Source: Lachnospiraceae bacterium (GTDB taxonomy: Bacteria > Bacillota_A > Clostridia > Lachnospirales > Lachnospiraceae). Taken from it: a stretch of 11,900 nucleotides of DNA. Shown here one piece after another: positions 1 to 6,714 of the stretch. The stretch covers positions 1-11,900 of the forward strand of contig JAETQR010000069.1 in assembly GCA_021770615.1 (NCBI GenBank), written 5' to 3'. The notes beneath the pieces are model-generated. The model saw nothing but the letters and a program-made list of their open reading frames with translations. It ran no database searches and was not told where the DNA came from. The position numbers and the translations under genes were made by a program. The number at the start of each line of letters is the position of its first letter. Within the stretch, counting starts at the first letter, position 1.

Positions 1-109
1 ATCTATGAATTTGGGCCAAGGGGAATGGCATGGACTTAGATAACTCATCTATGTAGATATGAAAAAGTGAGAAACAGCGAGTTAACAAGAGGAAAACAAA
101 GATTATTAT

Positions 110-115
110 GGGAGG
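110..115 (+). promoter_or_regulatory. fhs ribosome binding site
   Basis: GGGAGG lies 6 nt before the ATG at 122 and only 3 nt before the overlapping ATG at 119. It therefore favours the second ATG. The rest of 1-109 holds a small inverted repeat ATCTATGTAGAT (47-58) but no convincing promoter or riboswitch. The true promoter may lie left of the window. Confidence 0.7.
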
Positions 116-121
116 TATATG

Positions 122-1792
122 ATGAAATCAGATATTGATATTGCTCTTGAGGCAGAGCTTGCCCCGATCAAAGAGGTGGCGGAAAAACTGGATATTTCGG
201 AAGAGGAGCTTGATCTGTATGGAAAATACAAGGCAAAGCTGACCGATGATCTGTGGGAAAAGGTGAAGGATAACCCGAACGGCAAACTTATTTTAGTGAC
301 GGCGATCAACCCTACCCCGGCCGGAGAGGGAAAGACGACGACGACGGTTGGCCTCGGACAGGCGATGCATAAGCTGGGAAAGAAAGCAGTCATCGCTCTT
401 AGAGAACCTTCTCTTGGACCTTGTTTTGGTGTGAAAGGAGGGGCTGCCGGTGGCGGATATGCACAGGTGGTTCCGATGGATGAACTCAACCTTCATTTTA
501 CCGGGGATTTTCATGCGATCACATCGGCTAATAATCTTTTGGCGGCGATGTTAGATAACCATATACAGCAGGGAAATTCACTACGGATCGACACGAAGCA
601 GATCGTGTGGAAACGCTGTGAGGATATGAATGACCGTGTTCTCAGAAATATAACAGTCGGACTTGGCAGAAAGACGGACGGTGTGACAAGAGAGGATCAT
701 TTTATCATTACGGTAGCGTCTGAGATCATGGCGATCCTCTGTCTGGCAGAAAATATGATGGATCTGAAAGAGCGTTTAGGACGTATCATTGTCGCCTATA
801 ATTATGAAGGCGAGCCGGTGACAGCCAAAGAACTGAATGCGGTGGGGGCGATGGCTGCTTTGTTAAAAGAGGCATTAAAACCAAACCTGATCCAGACGCT
901 GGAACATACGCCGGCAATCGTGCACGGAGGGCCATTTGCCAATATCGCACATGGCTGCAACAGTATGCGCGCGACAAGGACTGCTCTTAAACTGGCGGAT
1001 TATACGATCACGGAGGCAGGATTTGGTGCCGATCTCGGTGCGGAAAAGTTTTTTGATATCAAATGCCGTATGGGCGGCCTGAAGCCGGATGCGGTTGTGC
1101 TTGTGGCCACAGTGAGAGCGCTCAAATATAATGGCGGCGTGGCAAAAGCTGACTTAGGAGAGGAAAATCTGGAGGCCCTGAAAAAAGGGATCGTCAATCT
1201 GGAAAAGCATATTGAAAATATTGCCAAATACCATGTCCCATGTGTTGTTACGCTGAACCAGTTTATGACGGATACGGATGCGGAACTGGCATATGTAAAA
1301 AAATTCTGTGAGGAACGGGGCTGTGAGTTCGCTTTATCCCAGGTGTGGGAAAAGGGAGGAGAGGGTGGCCTTGAACTCGCCCGGAAAGTAGTGGAAACGA
1401 TTGACACGAAAGAGAGTCATTTTCAGTGTTTATATGAAGATTCTCTTTCGTTACGGGAAAAAATCGAAACAGTGGCAAAAGAAATATACGGGGCCAAAGA
1501 TGTCGTATATGATAAAGCAGTGGAGAAAGAGATTGAACGGCTTGAAAAACTTGGATTTGGGAATATGCCGGTATGTATGGCAAAAAACCAGTATTCCCTT
1601 TCAGATGATCCGTCGCTTCTCGGCCGGCCGGAGGATTTTACGATACATATCCGTGAAGTATATGTATCGGCCGGAGCCGGATTTGTTGTGGCGATTACGG
1701 GAACGATCATGACGATGCCGGGACTTCCGAAAGTGCCTGCGGCAGAGCGGATCGATGTCGATGATACCGGGCGGATCACCGGGTTATTTTAA
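122..1792 (+). CDS. fhs: Formate--tetrahydrofolate ligase (10-formyl-THF synthetase)
   Basis: This cytoplasmic enzyme joins formate to tetrahydrofolate using ATP, giving 10-formyl-THF for purine synthesis, formyl-Met-tRNA and, in acetogens, the methyl branch of the Wood-Ljungdahl pathway. The protein has 556 residues, the usual family length. Visible signatures (numbered from the upstream ATG at 119; subtract one for the chosen start) are the P-loop [11 protein letters not shown] at about 66-76, the conserved stretch [19 protein letters not shown] from about 94, and the C-terminal [15 protein letters not shown]. Two adjacent ATGs occur at 119 and 122. The ribosome binding site GGGAGG (110-115) is 3 nt from the first and 6 nt from the second, and MKSDIDI resembles other clostridial Fhs starts, so 122 is chosen. 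No other folate gene is adjacent in the window, so a general one-carbon role is as likely as acetogenesis. The identification is near certain; the exact start is not. Confidence 0.97.
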   Translation: MKSDIDIALEAELAPIKEVAEKLDISEEELDLYGKYKAKLTDDLWEKVKDNPNGKLILVTAINPTPAGEGKTTTTVGLGQAMHKLGKKAVIALREPSLGPCFGVKGGAAGGGYAQVVPMDELNLHFTGDFHAITSANNLLAAMLDNHIQQGNSLRIDTKQIVWKRCEDMNDRVLRNITVGLGRKTDGVTREDHFIITVASEIMAILCLAENMMDLKERLGRIIVAYNYEGEPVTAKELNAVGAMAALLKEALKPNLIQTLEHTPAIVHGGPFANIAHGCNSMRATRTALKLADYTITEAGFGADLGAEKFFDIKCRMGGLKPDAVVLVATVRALKYNGGVAKADLGEENLEALKKGIVNLEKHIENIAKYHVPCVVTLNQFMTDTDAELAYVKKFCEERGCEFALSQVWEKGGEGGLELARKVVETIDTKESHFQCLYEDSLSLREKIETVAKEIYGAKDVVYDKAVEKEIERLEKLGFGNMPVCMAKNQYSLSDDPSLLGRPEDFTIHIREVYVSAGAGFVVAITGTIMTMPGLPKVPAAERIDVDDTGRITGLF

Positions 1793-1867
1793 TGCTGGAT
1801 ATTGAGCAAGTTGTGTGATCATCTGATGGTGTTGTCAGACTAAAAATAGAAGGTTTGATTTTATAAG

Positions 1868-1908
1868 CGAGAATGTTAACTATTTATATTTTGTAGTTGA
1901 CATTCTCG
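1868..1908. promoter_or_regulatory. BirA-type operator 1 upstream of bioY
   Basis: A 15-bp inverted repeat occupies 1868-1882 (CGAGAATGTTAACTA) and 1894-1908 (TAGTTGACATTCTCG), with one mismatch between arms and an 11-bp centre. The core half-sites GTTAAC (1875-1880) and GTTGAC (1896-1901) are 15 bp apart, which fits the GTTAAC-N14 to 16-GTTAAC pattern known for BirA biotin repressor sites. The right half-site contains the promoter -35 hexamer TTGACA. Binding there should block RNA polymerase when biotinyl-AMP-loaded BirA is abundant. The repeat is seen directly; the BirA assignment is inferred from pattern and context. Confidence 0.85.
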
Positions 1909-1925
1909 TTTCACATTGCTATACT
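1897..1925 (+). promoter_or_regulatory. Sigma-A promoter of bioY-bioB
   Basis: A perfect -35 TTGACA (1897-1902) is followed after 17 bp by TATACT (1920-1925). Transcription should begin near 1932, giving a leader of about 28 nt before the bioY ATG at 1960. The -35 lies in operator 1 and the expected start lies in operator 2. Confidence 0.85.
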
Positions 1926-1928
1926 AAT

Positions 1929-1956
1929 GTTAACTCATCAAAGAAAAGAGGTTAAC
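1929..1956. promoter_or_regulatory. BirA-type operator 2 over the bioY start region
   Basis: Two perfect GTTAAC half-sites (1929-1934 and 1951-1956) are separated by 16 bp, the spacing expected of a BirA site. The left half covers the predicted transcription start and the right half adjoins the ribosome binding site. Its centre is about 54 bp from that of operator 1. A second site at this position would reinforce repression by operator 1. Confidence 0.75.
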
Positions 1957-1959
1957 GAC

Positions 1960-2532
1960 ATGAACATTTCTAAAAGGACACAAATATTTGCGAAAGTTGC
2001 GGTTATGACTGCTTTTTTAGTTGTGGCGTCTTATCTTGTCATTCCGCTTCCATTTGCGGTGGCGGCGCTTAGTGTGCAGACGTTGGCAATAAATCTTATT
2101 GCTTTGCTGCTTTCTCCGCTTGAAGCAGGTATATCGGTCTTTGTCTATATTTTGCTTGGGGCGATCGGCGTCCCCGTATTTAATGGAGGAAAGGGTGGCC
2201 TGAATTATCTGTTTGGACCGACGGGCGGTTTTTTTATCGGATTTCTCGTGGCGGTTATATTGATTTCACTTTTGAAAGGAAAGAAATATAACATGTTCCG
2301 GTATTCTCTGGTAACAGTTTTTGTAGGGATTCCGGTTATGTATATTTTTGCTGTGGGCTGGATGGTCACAGTGACCGGTCTGTCCCTGAAAGCTGCATTT
2401 TTGACCGGGTGTGCTCCATTCCTTCCTCTGGATGCAGTAAAATGTGTACTGGCAAGTATTGTTGCAAAACCACTTTTAAAGGTGATGAATCATTATGAAC
2501 AAGTTAGAACAGTATCAGAAAAAATTATTTGA
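1960..2532 (+). CDS. bioY: BioY biotin transporter substrate-binding (S) component
   Basis: BioY is the membrane-embedded biotin-binding subunit of an energy-coupling-factor transporter. It normally works with shared EcfA/A'/T proteins, which are not encoded here. The 190-residue product is very hydrophobic, with about six membrane segments. It carries the family hallmarks GVPVFNGGKGG at about 70-80, GPTGG at 86-90 and PLDAVK at about 156-161. The reading frame is open back to 1897, but the ATG at 1960 is the start: AAGAGG (1946-1951) is 8 nt upstream, and the earlier codons lie across the promoter and operator. Its last 38 bases overlap the start of bioB, so the two are co-transcribed and probably translationally coupled. 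BirA repression is suggested by the two operators upstream. Confidence 0.95.
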   Translation: MNISKRTQIFAKVAVMTAFLVVASYLVIPLPFAVAALSVQTLAINLIALLLSPLEAGISVFVYILLGAIGVPVFNGGKGGLNYLFGPTGGFFIGFLVAVILISLLKGKKYNMFRYSLVTVFVGIPVMYIFAVGWMVTVTGLSLKAAFLTGCAPFLPLDAVKCVLASIVAKPLLKVMNHYEQVRTVSEKII

Positions 2533-3469
2533 TGGTGAATCGTTAAAAAAAGAAGAGCTGCTGGAACTTGCGGACGAACCATTGGAGGAACTCTGTCAGG
2601 CAGCGGATGGGATACGAAGGCATTTCTGCGGAAATGCCTTTGACCTTTGTGCTGTGATCAGTGCAAAGGGAGGTGCGTGTTCAGAGGACTGCCGGTTCTG
2701 CGCCCAGTCCTGTGCGAACATTTCCAGTAAAGAGATTCCTCATTTTCCTCTTTTGTCCAAAGAAAAATTAGTCAAGGATGCTGAGGAAAAAGAGAAAAAG
2801 AACATTATGGCGTATGGTCTTGTCTCATCAGGCAGGGTCCTTTCTATGGAAGATACGGATAAACTCTGTGTGGCAGTGAGGGAATTACGGGAAAAGACAA
2901 ATCTGAGGATCTGCGGTTCTCTTGGGCTTCTTGACAGGGAAAGGATGGAGAAACTGCGGGATGCGGGAATGCAGATGATCCATAATAATCTGGAGAGCTC
3001 AGAGAAATATTTTTCTTCATTATGCACTACCCATACATATGAGGAAAAGAAAGAAGTTATACGCATTGCCCATGATGCCGGTTTTCGTGTGTGCAGCGGT
3101 GCGTTGTTCGGATTGGGGGAAACGATGGAGGATCGCATCGGATTTGCATTGCAGGAGAGAGAACTTGGCGTGGAGTCCATTCCCGTAAATATGCTGGATC
3201 CGGTGAAGGGAACACCATTTGAGGATATGCCTCCCCTGCGGGCAGACGACATGCGTAGAATTATTGCTGTCCTTCGTTTTGCCCTGCCGGATGTTTTCAT
3301 ACGTCTTGCAGCGGGTAGGGAATATCTGGAAGACAAGGGACGATCCTGTTTTCAGTCCGGGGCAAATGCAGCGATCAGCGGAGATTTTCTGACTACGATG
3401 GGGATATCCATCGAGACGGATCTTCAAATGCTGAAAGAATTAGGATATCAGATTCCGGAGCATCCTTAA
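2495..3469 (+). CDS. bioB: Biotin synthase, radical SAM, apparently the anaerobic (type II) form
   Basis: BioB inserts sulfur into dethiobiotin to make biotin, the last pathway step, using a radical-SAM [4Fe-4S] cluster and a second Fe-S cluster as sulfur source. The 324-residue protein has the SAM-cluster motif C62-SED-C66-RF-C69. Also visible are C140 (RICGSLG), NNLESS (164-169), C200 (RVCSGALFGLGE), R270 (IRLAAGRE) and SGANAAISGD near 288-297. By motif alignment the position of E. coli Cys97 is Gly108 (AYGLVSSGR). An additional cysteine, C177, sits in SLCTTHTY where E. coli has no cysteine. This pattern fits the recently described type II enzymes of obligate anaerobes, which use an auxiliary [4Fe-4S] cluster; the ligand assignment is recalled, not checked. 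The start at 2495 has AAAGGTG (2478-2484) 10 nt upstream. Confidence 0.96.
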   Translation: MNKLEQYQKKLFDGESLKKEELLELADEPLEELCQAADGIRRHFCGNAFDLCAVISAKGGACSEDCRFCAQSCANISSKEIPHFPLLSKEKLVKDAEEKEKKNIMAYGLVSSGRVLSMEDTDKLCVAVRELREKTNLRICGSLGLLDRERMEKLRDAGMQMIHNNLESSEKYFSSLCTTHTYEEKKEVIRIAHDAGFRVCSGALFGLGETMEDRIGFALQERELGVESIPVNMLDPVKGTPFEDMPPLRADDMRRIIAVLRFALPDVFIRLAAGREYLEDKGRSCFQSGANAAISGDFLTTMGISIETDLQMLKELGYQIPEHP

Positions 3470-3510
3470 AAAAGTCAAGAAATATCGTGTAATACCGTTT
3501 TATAATATAT

Positions 3511-3532
3511 AATAAGTTCTGACGAACTTATT
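3511..3532. repeat. Perfect 9-bp inverted repeat between bioB and the AraC-type gene
   Basis: AATAAGTTC (3511-3519) and GAACTTATT (3524-3532) are perfect inverted copies around TGAC. No T-run follows, so this is a poor candidate for the bioYB terminator. The right arm overlaps TTGACA (3531-3536), a -35-like hexamer, although no good -10 lies 16-18 bp beyond it. TATAAT also occurs just upstream at 3501-3506, without a recognisable -35. It may be an operator for the downstream regulator gene or a hairpin in the leader of its mRNA. Confidence 0.5.
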
Positions 3533-3604
3533 GACATCGCGATGAAAATGTAACAGCATCTGGTTTGATGTGTCAGACTAAGTGGGTGCAGAAAGGAATT
3601 AAAT

Positions 3605-5080
3605 ATGGGGTTTCCGATTCATATCCGTGCAGTAATGTGTTACATCGAAGCGCATATTCATGACGGAAAAATAAATGATGGGGCATTGGAACAGGCAATG
3701 GGCTATTCTATCGCACACATAAGAGATATTTTCCAAAAACATACAGGGTGTCCACTCGGTCGCTATGTCCGAACGAGAAAAATTTGTTGTTCTGCATTTG
3801 AACTTCTTTATTCTCAGTCCAGTATACTGGATATCGCACTCATGTATGGATTTGAAAATCATGAAAGCTATACCCGGGCGTTTAAGAAAATGACAGGGAT
3901 GACACCAAGTCAGTTTCGGACAAAACGACCTCTATCCGGAAAAGAAGAGCTGGCGGTCGGAGTATATGGTATCGGATTCCTTACAAAAAAAGAGCGAAGG
4001 AGCGATATGATCATGAATACAAAACGATATGAAGGGAATGACAGCACGATATTATATGGAGTGCCCAAAGTGGAATATGGAGCATATAACTGCGGCACAC
4101 CATTTCCCATTTGTTTAAAAGCAGTTTTGAACTATCTGGGAGAAGATGTCACGATGGATTATACAATGGTATCAAGTGGTGCAGCTTTCCGGCTGGTATG
4201 GAACCGGACAAAGTGGGATTTAAGTAATGTGGATATTTATCATACGTTTGAAGAATCCAATGCTGTCTATCGGCTGGGGGCTGAGGCATTGGGGCGTGAA
4301 TTTGAATTTTTGGGAAGGAGTGCGAAAACCGAAAAGGAGGAATTCATCCGCTTTATAAAGAGACATATTGATGAGGGATATCCCTGTATGGCTCTTGGCA
4401 TCATCGGACCACCGGAGGCATGCATTATCACGGGATACCGTGAGGATGGAAATGTTTTGCTTGGTTGGAACTTTTTCCAGAATGATCCGGATTTTTCTTC
4501 TGATGTGGAGATCGATGAAAGTGGTTATTTTATCAGCAGAAAATGGTGGGAGAACACAGATACACAAGCAGTCATGTGTATGGGATCCGTCGCAGGAGAG
4601 CAGATGCCGAAAGAGCAGATCATAAAAAATGCGGTACGTGCCCTGAGTGCACGGGAGGAAGGGAATTACAGCAAAGGAATTGCCGCATATGCAGCATGGC
4701 GCGAGATGCTCTCAGAGAATAGCCATTTTCATGTGAAAGATAATTATTCCGTTTTGTTTGAGAAACTACTCTGTCAGAATGATGCCATGCAGAGCCTTTG
4801 GGATGGCAGGGGAAAAGCCGCAGAGTATTTTAGGAACGAGGCAGATGTACAGAAAGAAACCGGAAAGGAATATCAGGAAATTGCAGATGCTTTTGTGGAA
4901 ACAAGTAAATGTGCCGGTCAGATGATATCATTATTAGGCAGCTGGGATGATATGGATGGTATGTTAAAGAATCTGGCAGATTCCGATATCCGGAAACAAC
5001 TCTGTGAACAGATCAGTGCCGCAGAGAGGGCGGATACAAAGGCGCTCGACAAACTGAAGCTGGTGTTGCAGCAGAAATAG
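3605..5080 (+). CDS. AraC-type HTH protein fused to a BtrH/C39-like cysteine domain
   Basis: Residues 1 to about 106 form an AraC/XylS DNA-binding domain with two helix-turn-helices: ALEQAMGYSIAHIRDIF at 28-44, and SSILDIALMYGFENHESYTRAFKKMTGMTPSQFR at about 72-105. In this family such domains recruit or position RNA polymerase. After a linker, residues of about 150-330 resemble the butirosin-BtrH/C39-like cysteine fold, with YNCGTPFPICLKAVLNYLGE (Cys163) at the front and ITGYREDGNVLLGWNFFQ at 275-292. The place where related domains usually carry a histidine before the GY segment reads EACIITGY, so a working Cys-His peptidase is doubtful and a ligand-binding sensor is more likely. Residues of about 335-491 are helical and charged. 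Unusually, the DNA-binding domain is N-terminal. AAGGA (3593-3597) lies 7 nt before the ATG. Its ligand and targets are unknown. Confidence 0.8.
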   Translation: MGFPIHIRAVMCYIEAHIHDGKINDGALEQAMGYSIAHIRDIFQKHTGCPLGRYVRTRKICCSAFELLYSQSSILDIALMYGFENHESYTRAFKKMTGMTPSQFRTKRPLSGKEELAVGVYGIGFLTKKERRSDMIMNTKRYEGNDSTILYGVPKVEYGAYNCGTPFPICLKAVLNYLGEDVTMDYTMVSSGAAFRLVWNRTKWDLSNVDIYHTFEESNAVYRLGAEALGREFEFLGRSAKTEKEEFIRFIKRHIDEGYPCMALGIIGPPEACIITGYREDGNVLLGWNFFQNDPDFSSDVEIDESGYFISRKWWENTDTQAVMCMGSVAGEQMPKEQIIKNAVRALSAREEGNYSKGIAAYAAWREMLSENSHFHVKDNYSVLFEKLLCQNDAMQSLWDGRGKAAEYFRNEADVQKETGKEYQEIADAFVETSKCAGQMISLLGSWDDMDGMLKNLADSDIRKQLCEQISAAERADTKALDKLKLVLQQK

Positions 5081-5092
5081 GATGATCGAGAA

Positions 5093-5130
5093 TTCTCCCC
5101 TGACATTAGATTGCAGGGGAGGATTTTTTT
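5093..5130 (+). terminator. Rho-independent terminator after the AraC-type gene
   Basis: CTCCCCTG (5095-5102) pairs with CAGGGGAG (5114-5121) across an 11-nt loop. A U-G and a U-A pair extend the stem to 10 bp, and TTTTTTT (5124-5130) follows. The stem starts 12 bases after the stop codon. It also lies just past the 3' end of the convergent pyrI gene. On the minus strand no T-run follows the stem, so it should act mainly on plus-strand transcripts. Confidence 0.93.
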
Positions 5131-5151
5131 GTATGTGGATATTGAACTAAG

Positions 5152-5583
5152 CTAATTAAACTGCCCTTTAAATTTCTGTTCACAATACATACAACGGTAG
5201 ATCCGGTTTTTCTTATCAGTCAGTTTAAAGCGGTGGGGAAGCTCCTGCTCAATAGAAGTAATGCAGCGCGGATTTTTACATTTGATGATGTTTGTGACTA
5301 CGTTCGGAAGGTTTAGCGTGCGTTTTTCTACAATTTCATCATTTTCAATGATATTGATTGTGATATGCTCATCAAGAACGCCAAGAATATCAAGATCGAC
5401 ACGCAGAGGCCCCTCGATTTTTATAATATCTTTTTTTCCCATTTTATTGCTTTTTGCATTTTTTATGATCGCAACACTGCAATCGAATTTTTCCAGATTC
5501 AGATAGTGATAAATTTCCATGGCGTGTCCGGCTTTTATATGGTCGATGACGACGCCCTGATTCAGTCCTCCGATATTTAACAT
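5152..5583 (-). CDS. pyrI: Aspartate carbamoyltransferase regulatory subunit
   Basis: PyrI is the nucleotide-binding regulatory chain that assembles with PyrB trimers and gives allosteric control by CTP, UTP and ATP. The 143-residue product has the N-terminal allosteric domain (QGVVIDHIKAGHAMEIYHYL, about 9-28, and KKDIIKIEG, about 50-58). Its C-terminal zinc domain has four cysteines, C102-x4-C107 and C131-x2-C134, separated as in the E. coli chain. The zinc domain makes the contact with PyrB. The ATG at 5583 has GAGG 6 nt upstream on the minus strand. The gene follows pyrB after 42 nt and is almost certainly in the same transcript. Confidence 0.96.
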   Translation of the reverse strand: MLNIGGLNQGVVIDHIKAGHAMEIYHYLNLEKFDCSVAIIKNAKSNKMGKKDIIKIEGPLRVDLDILGVLDEHITINIIENDEIVEKRTLNLPNVVTNIIKCKNPRCITSIEQELPHRFKLTDKKNRIYRCMYCEQKFKGQFN

Positions 5584-5625
5584 AATTTACCTCATTTCTG
5601 CGCTGCCTTTTGCGCATATTAGATT

Positions 5626-6546
5626 CTATTTTACGGTTATACCAAGCAATGTAAGAATGAGTGCCATCCGTATGTAGACGCCATACTGGGCTTGTTTAAA
5701 ATATACAGCGCGCTCATCATCATCCACCTCTGTAGAAATCTCATTCACTCTTGGGAGTGGGTGGAGTACGAGCATGTCCTTTCTCGCAAGCTTCATTTTC
5801 TGTGCGTCAAGAATAAAACTGTCTTTTAACCGGATATAGTCTTCTTCATTAAAAAAGCGCTCTCTCTGGACTCTTGTCATGTACAAAAGATCCAGTTCAC
5901 CGATGACAGCGTCGAGATCGCTGACTTCTTTGTATGGGATGTTGTTTTTGTCTAATGTTTCTTTTCTGAGGTAATCCGGAATCTTTAATTCCGGAGGCGA
6001 AATCAGTACAAATTCGACACCGGGATAACGGACCATGGCGTCGATCAGGGAATGGACGGTACGTCCGAATTTGAGGTCTCCGCAAAACCCGATCTTTAAA
6101 TGGTCAAAGCGCCCTTTCAGATTTTTGATCGTCAGAAGGTCAGTCAGCGTCTGTGTCGGATGGTTGTGCCCGCCGTCGCCGGCATTGATGACCGGAATTG
6201 AGGAATACATAGATGCCACAAGAGGAGCGCCCTCTTTGGGATGGCGCATGGCACATATATCTGCATAGGAGGAGATCACACGGATGGTATCCGCCACGCT
6301 CTCTCCCTTGGCGGCAGAGCTCGAATCGGCAGAAGAAAAACCAAGAACACTTCCGCCAAGATTAAGCATAGCGGCTTCAAAACTAAGTCTTGTTCGTGTG
6401 CTTGGTTCATAAAAACAGGTAGCCAGTTTTTTCCCTTTACAGCATTCTGAATATTGATCCGGATCTTTCATGATCTGTTCCGCAAGTGAAATGAGATCAT
6501 CCAGTTCATTCACAGACAGATCAAGTGCATTCATAATATGTCGCAT
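5626..6546 (-). CDS. pyrB: Aspartate carbamoyltransferase catalytic subunit
   Basis: PyrB condenses carbamoyl phosphate with aspartate to give carbamoyl-aspartate, an early committed step of pyrimidine synthesis in the cytoplasm. The 306-residue protein is of normal length. It shows all main active-site elements: STRTR (49-53) for carbamoyl phosphate, the flexible SSSAAKGES loop with Lys80, R101-HPKEGA, H129 in HNHPTQ, R162 in GRTVHSL, the aspartate-loop region VQRER (226-230) and HPLPR (262-266). The start at 6546 is supported by GAGG 7 nt upstream on the minus strand; the later Met5 has no such site. It is the first gene of a pyrB-pyrI operon read leftwards, divergent from the hydratase gene. 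Confidence 0.97.
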   Translation of the reverse strand: MRHIMNALDLSVNELDDLISLAEQIMKDPDQYSECCKGKKLATCFYEPSTRTRLSFEAAMLNLGGSVLGFSSADSSSAAKGESVADTIRVISSYADICAMRHPKEGAPLVASMYSSIPVINAGDGGHNHPTQTLTDLLTIKNLKGRFDHLKIGFCGDLKFGRTVHSLIDAMVRYPGVEFVLISPPELKIPDYLRKETLDKNNIPYKEVSDLDAVIGELDLLYMTRVQRERFFNEEDYIRLKDSFILDAQKMKLARKDMLVLHPLPRVNEISTEVDDDERAVYFKQAQYGVYIRMALILTLLGITVK

Positions 6547-6575
6547 AAAATTACCTCACAAAATCATTTTCTAAC

Positions 6576-6604
6576 ATTGTACAACAATTCATTTTAAAAT
6601 ACAA
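6576..6604 (-). promoter_or_regulatory. Promoter of pyrB-pyrI
   Basis: Read on the minus strand, TTGTAT (6604-6599) and TACAAT (6581-6576) form -35 and -10 hexamers 17 bp apart. Transcription should start near 6570, leaving a leader of only about 24 nt before pyrB. That is too short for a PyrR-type anti-terminator/terminator switch or a translated pyrBI attenuator of the enteric kind. Confidence 0.75.
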
Positions 6605-6618
6605 TATCGTTTTAAAAT
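6592..6618. repeat. Direct repeat TTTTAAAAT between the divergent promoters
   Basis: TTTTAAAAT occurs at 6592-6600 and again at 6610-6618, 18 bp apart. The first copy overlaps the pyrB -35, and the second lies between the two back-to-back -35 elements. It could be a regulator site, an A/T-rich promoter enhancer (UP element) or chance in AT-rich DNA. Confidence 0.35.
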
Positions 6619-6622
6619 CTAT

Positions 6623-6651
6623 TTGCAATATTTTGTGTTTGGAAGTATAAT
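6623..6651 (+). promoter_or_regulatory. Promoter of the aconitase-family gene
   Basis: TTGCAA (6623-6628) and a perfect TATAAT (6646-6651) are separated by 17 bp. Transcription should begin near 6658, giving a leader of about 57 nt. AAGGAGA (6701-6707) is the ribosome binding site, 7 nt before the ATG at 6715. Confidence 0.8.
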
Positions 6652-6714
6652 ATTGAATCGAGATGGTAAGAAGGAAATTGATTTCATCGACATTGCAGTA
6701 AAGGAGAGAGACAG

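Noticed and set aside
81..86. Lone GTTAAC upstream of fhs as a BirA half-site
   Set aside because: No second GTTAAC-like half-site lies 14-16 bp away on either side.
1897..1959. N-terminal extension of BioY to an upstream ATG
   Set aside because: These 21 codons overlap the promoter and BirA operators and would lie before the predicted transcription start; the ATG at 1960 has its own ribosome binding site.
2740..3336. Minus-strand open frame opposite bioB
   Set aside because: The bioB frame shows all expected motifs; the antisense product is a low-complexity Ser/Arg-rich shadow.
3605..5080. Calling the AraC fusion an active C39 peptidase
   Set aside because: Cys163 is present, but the expected histidine before the GY segment is replaced in EACIITGY, so activity cannot be claimed.
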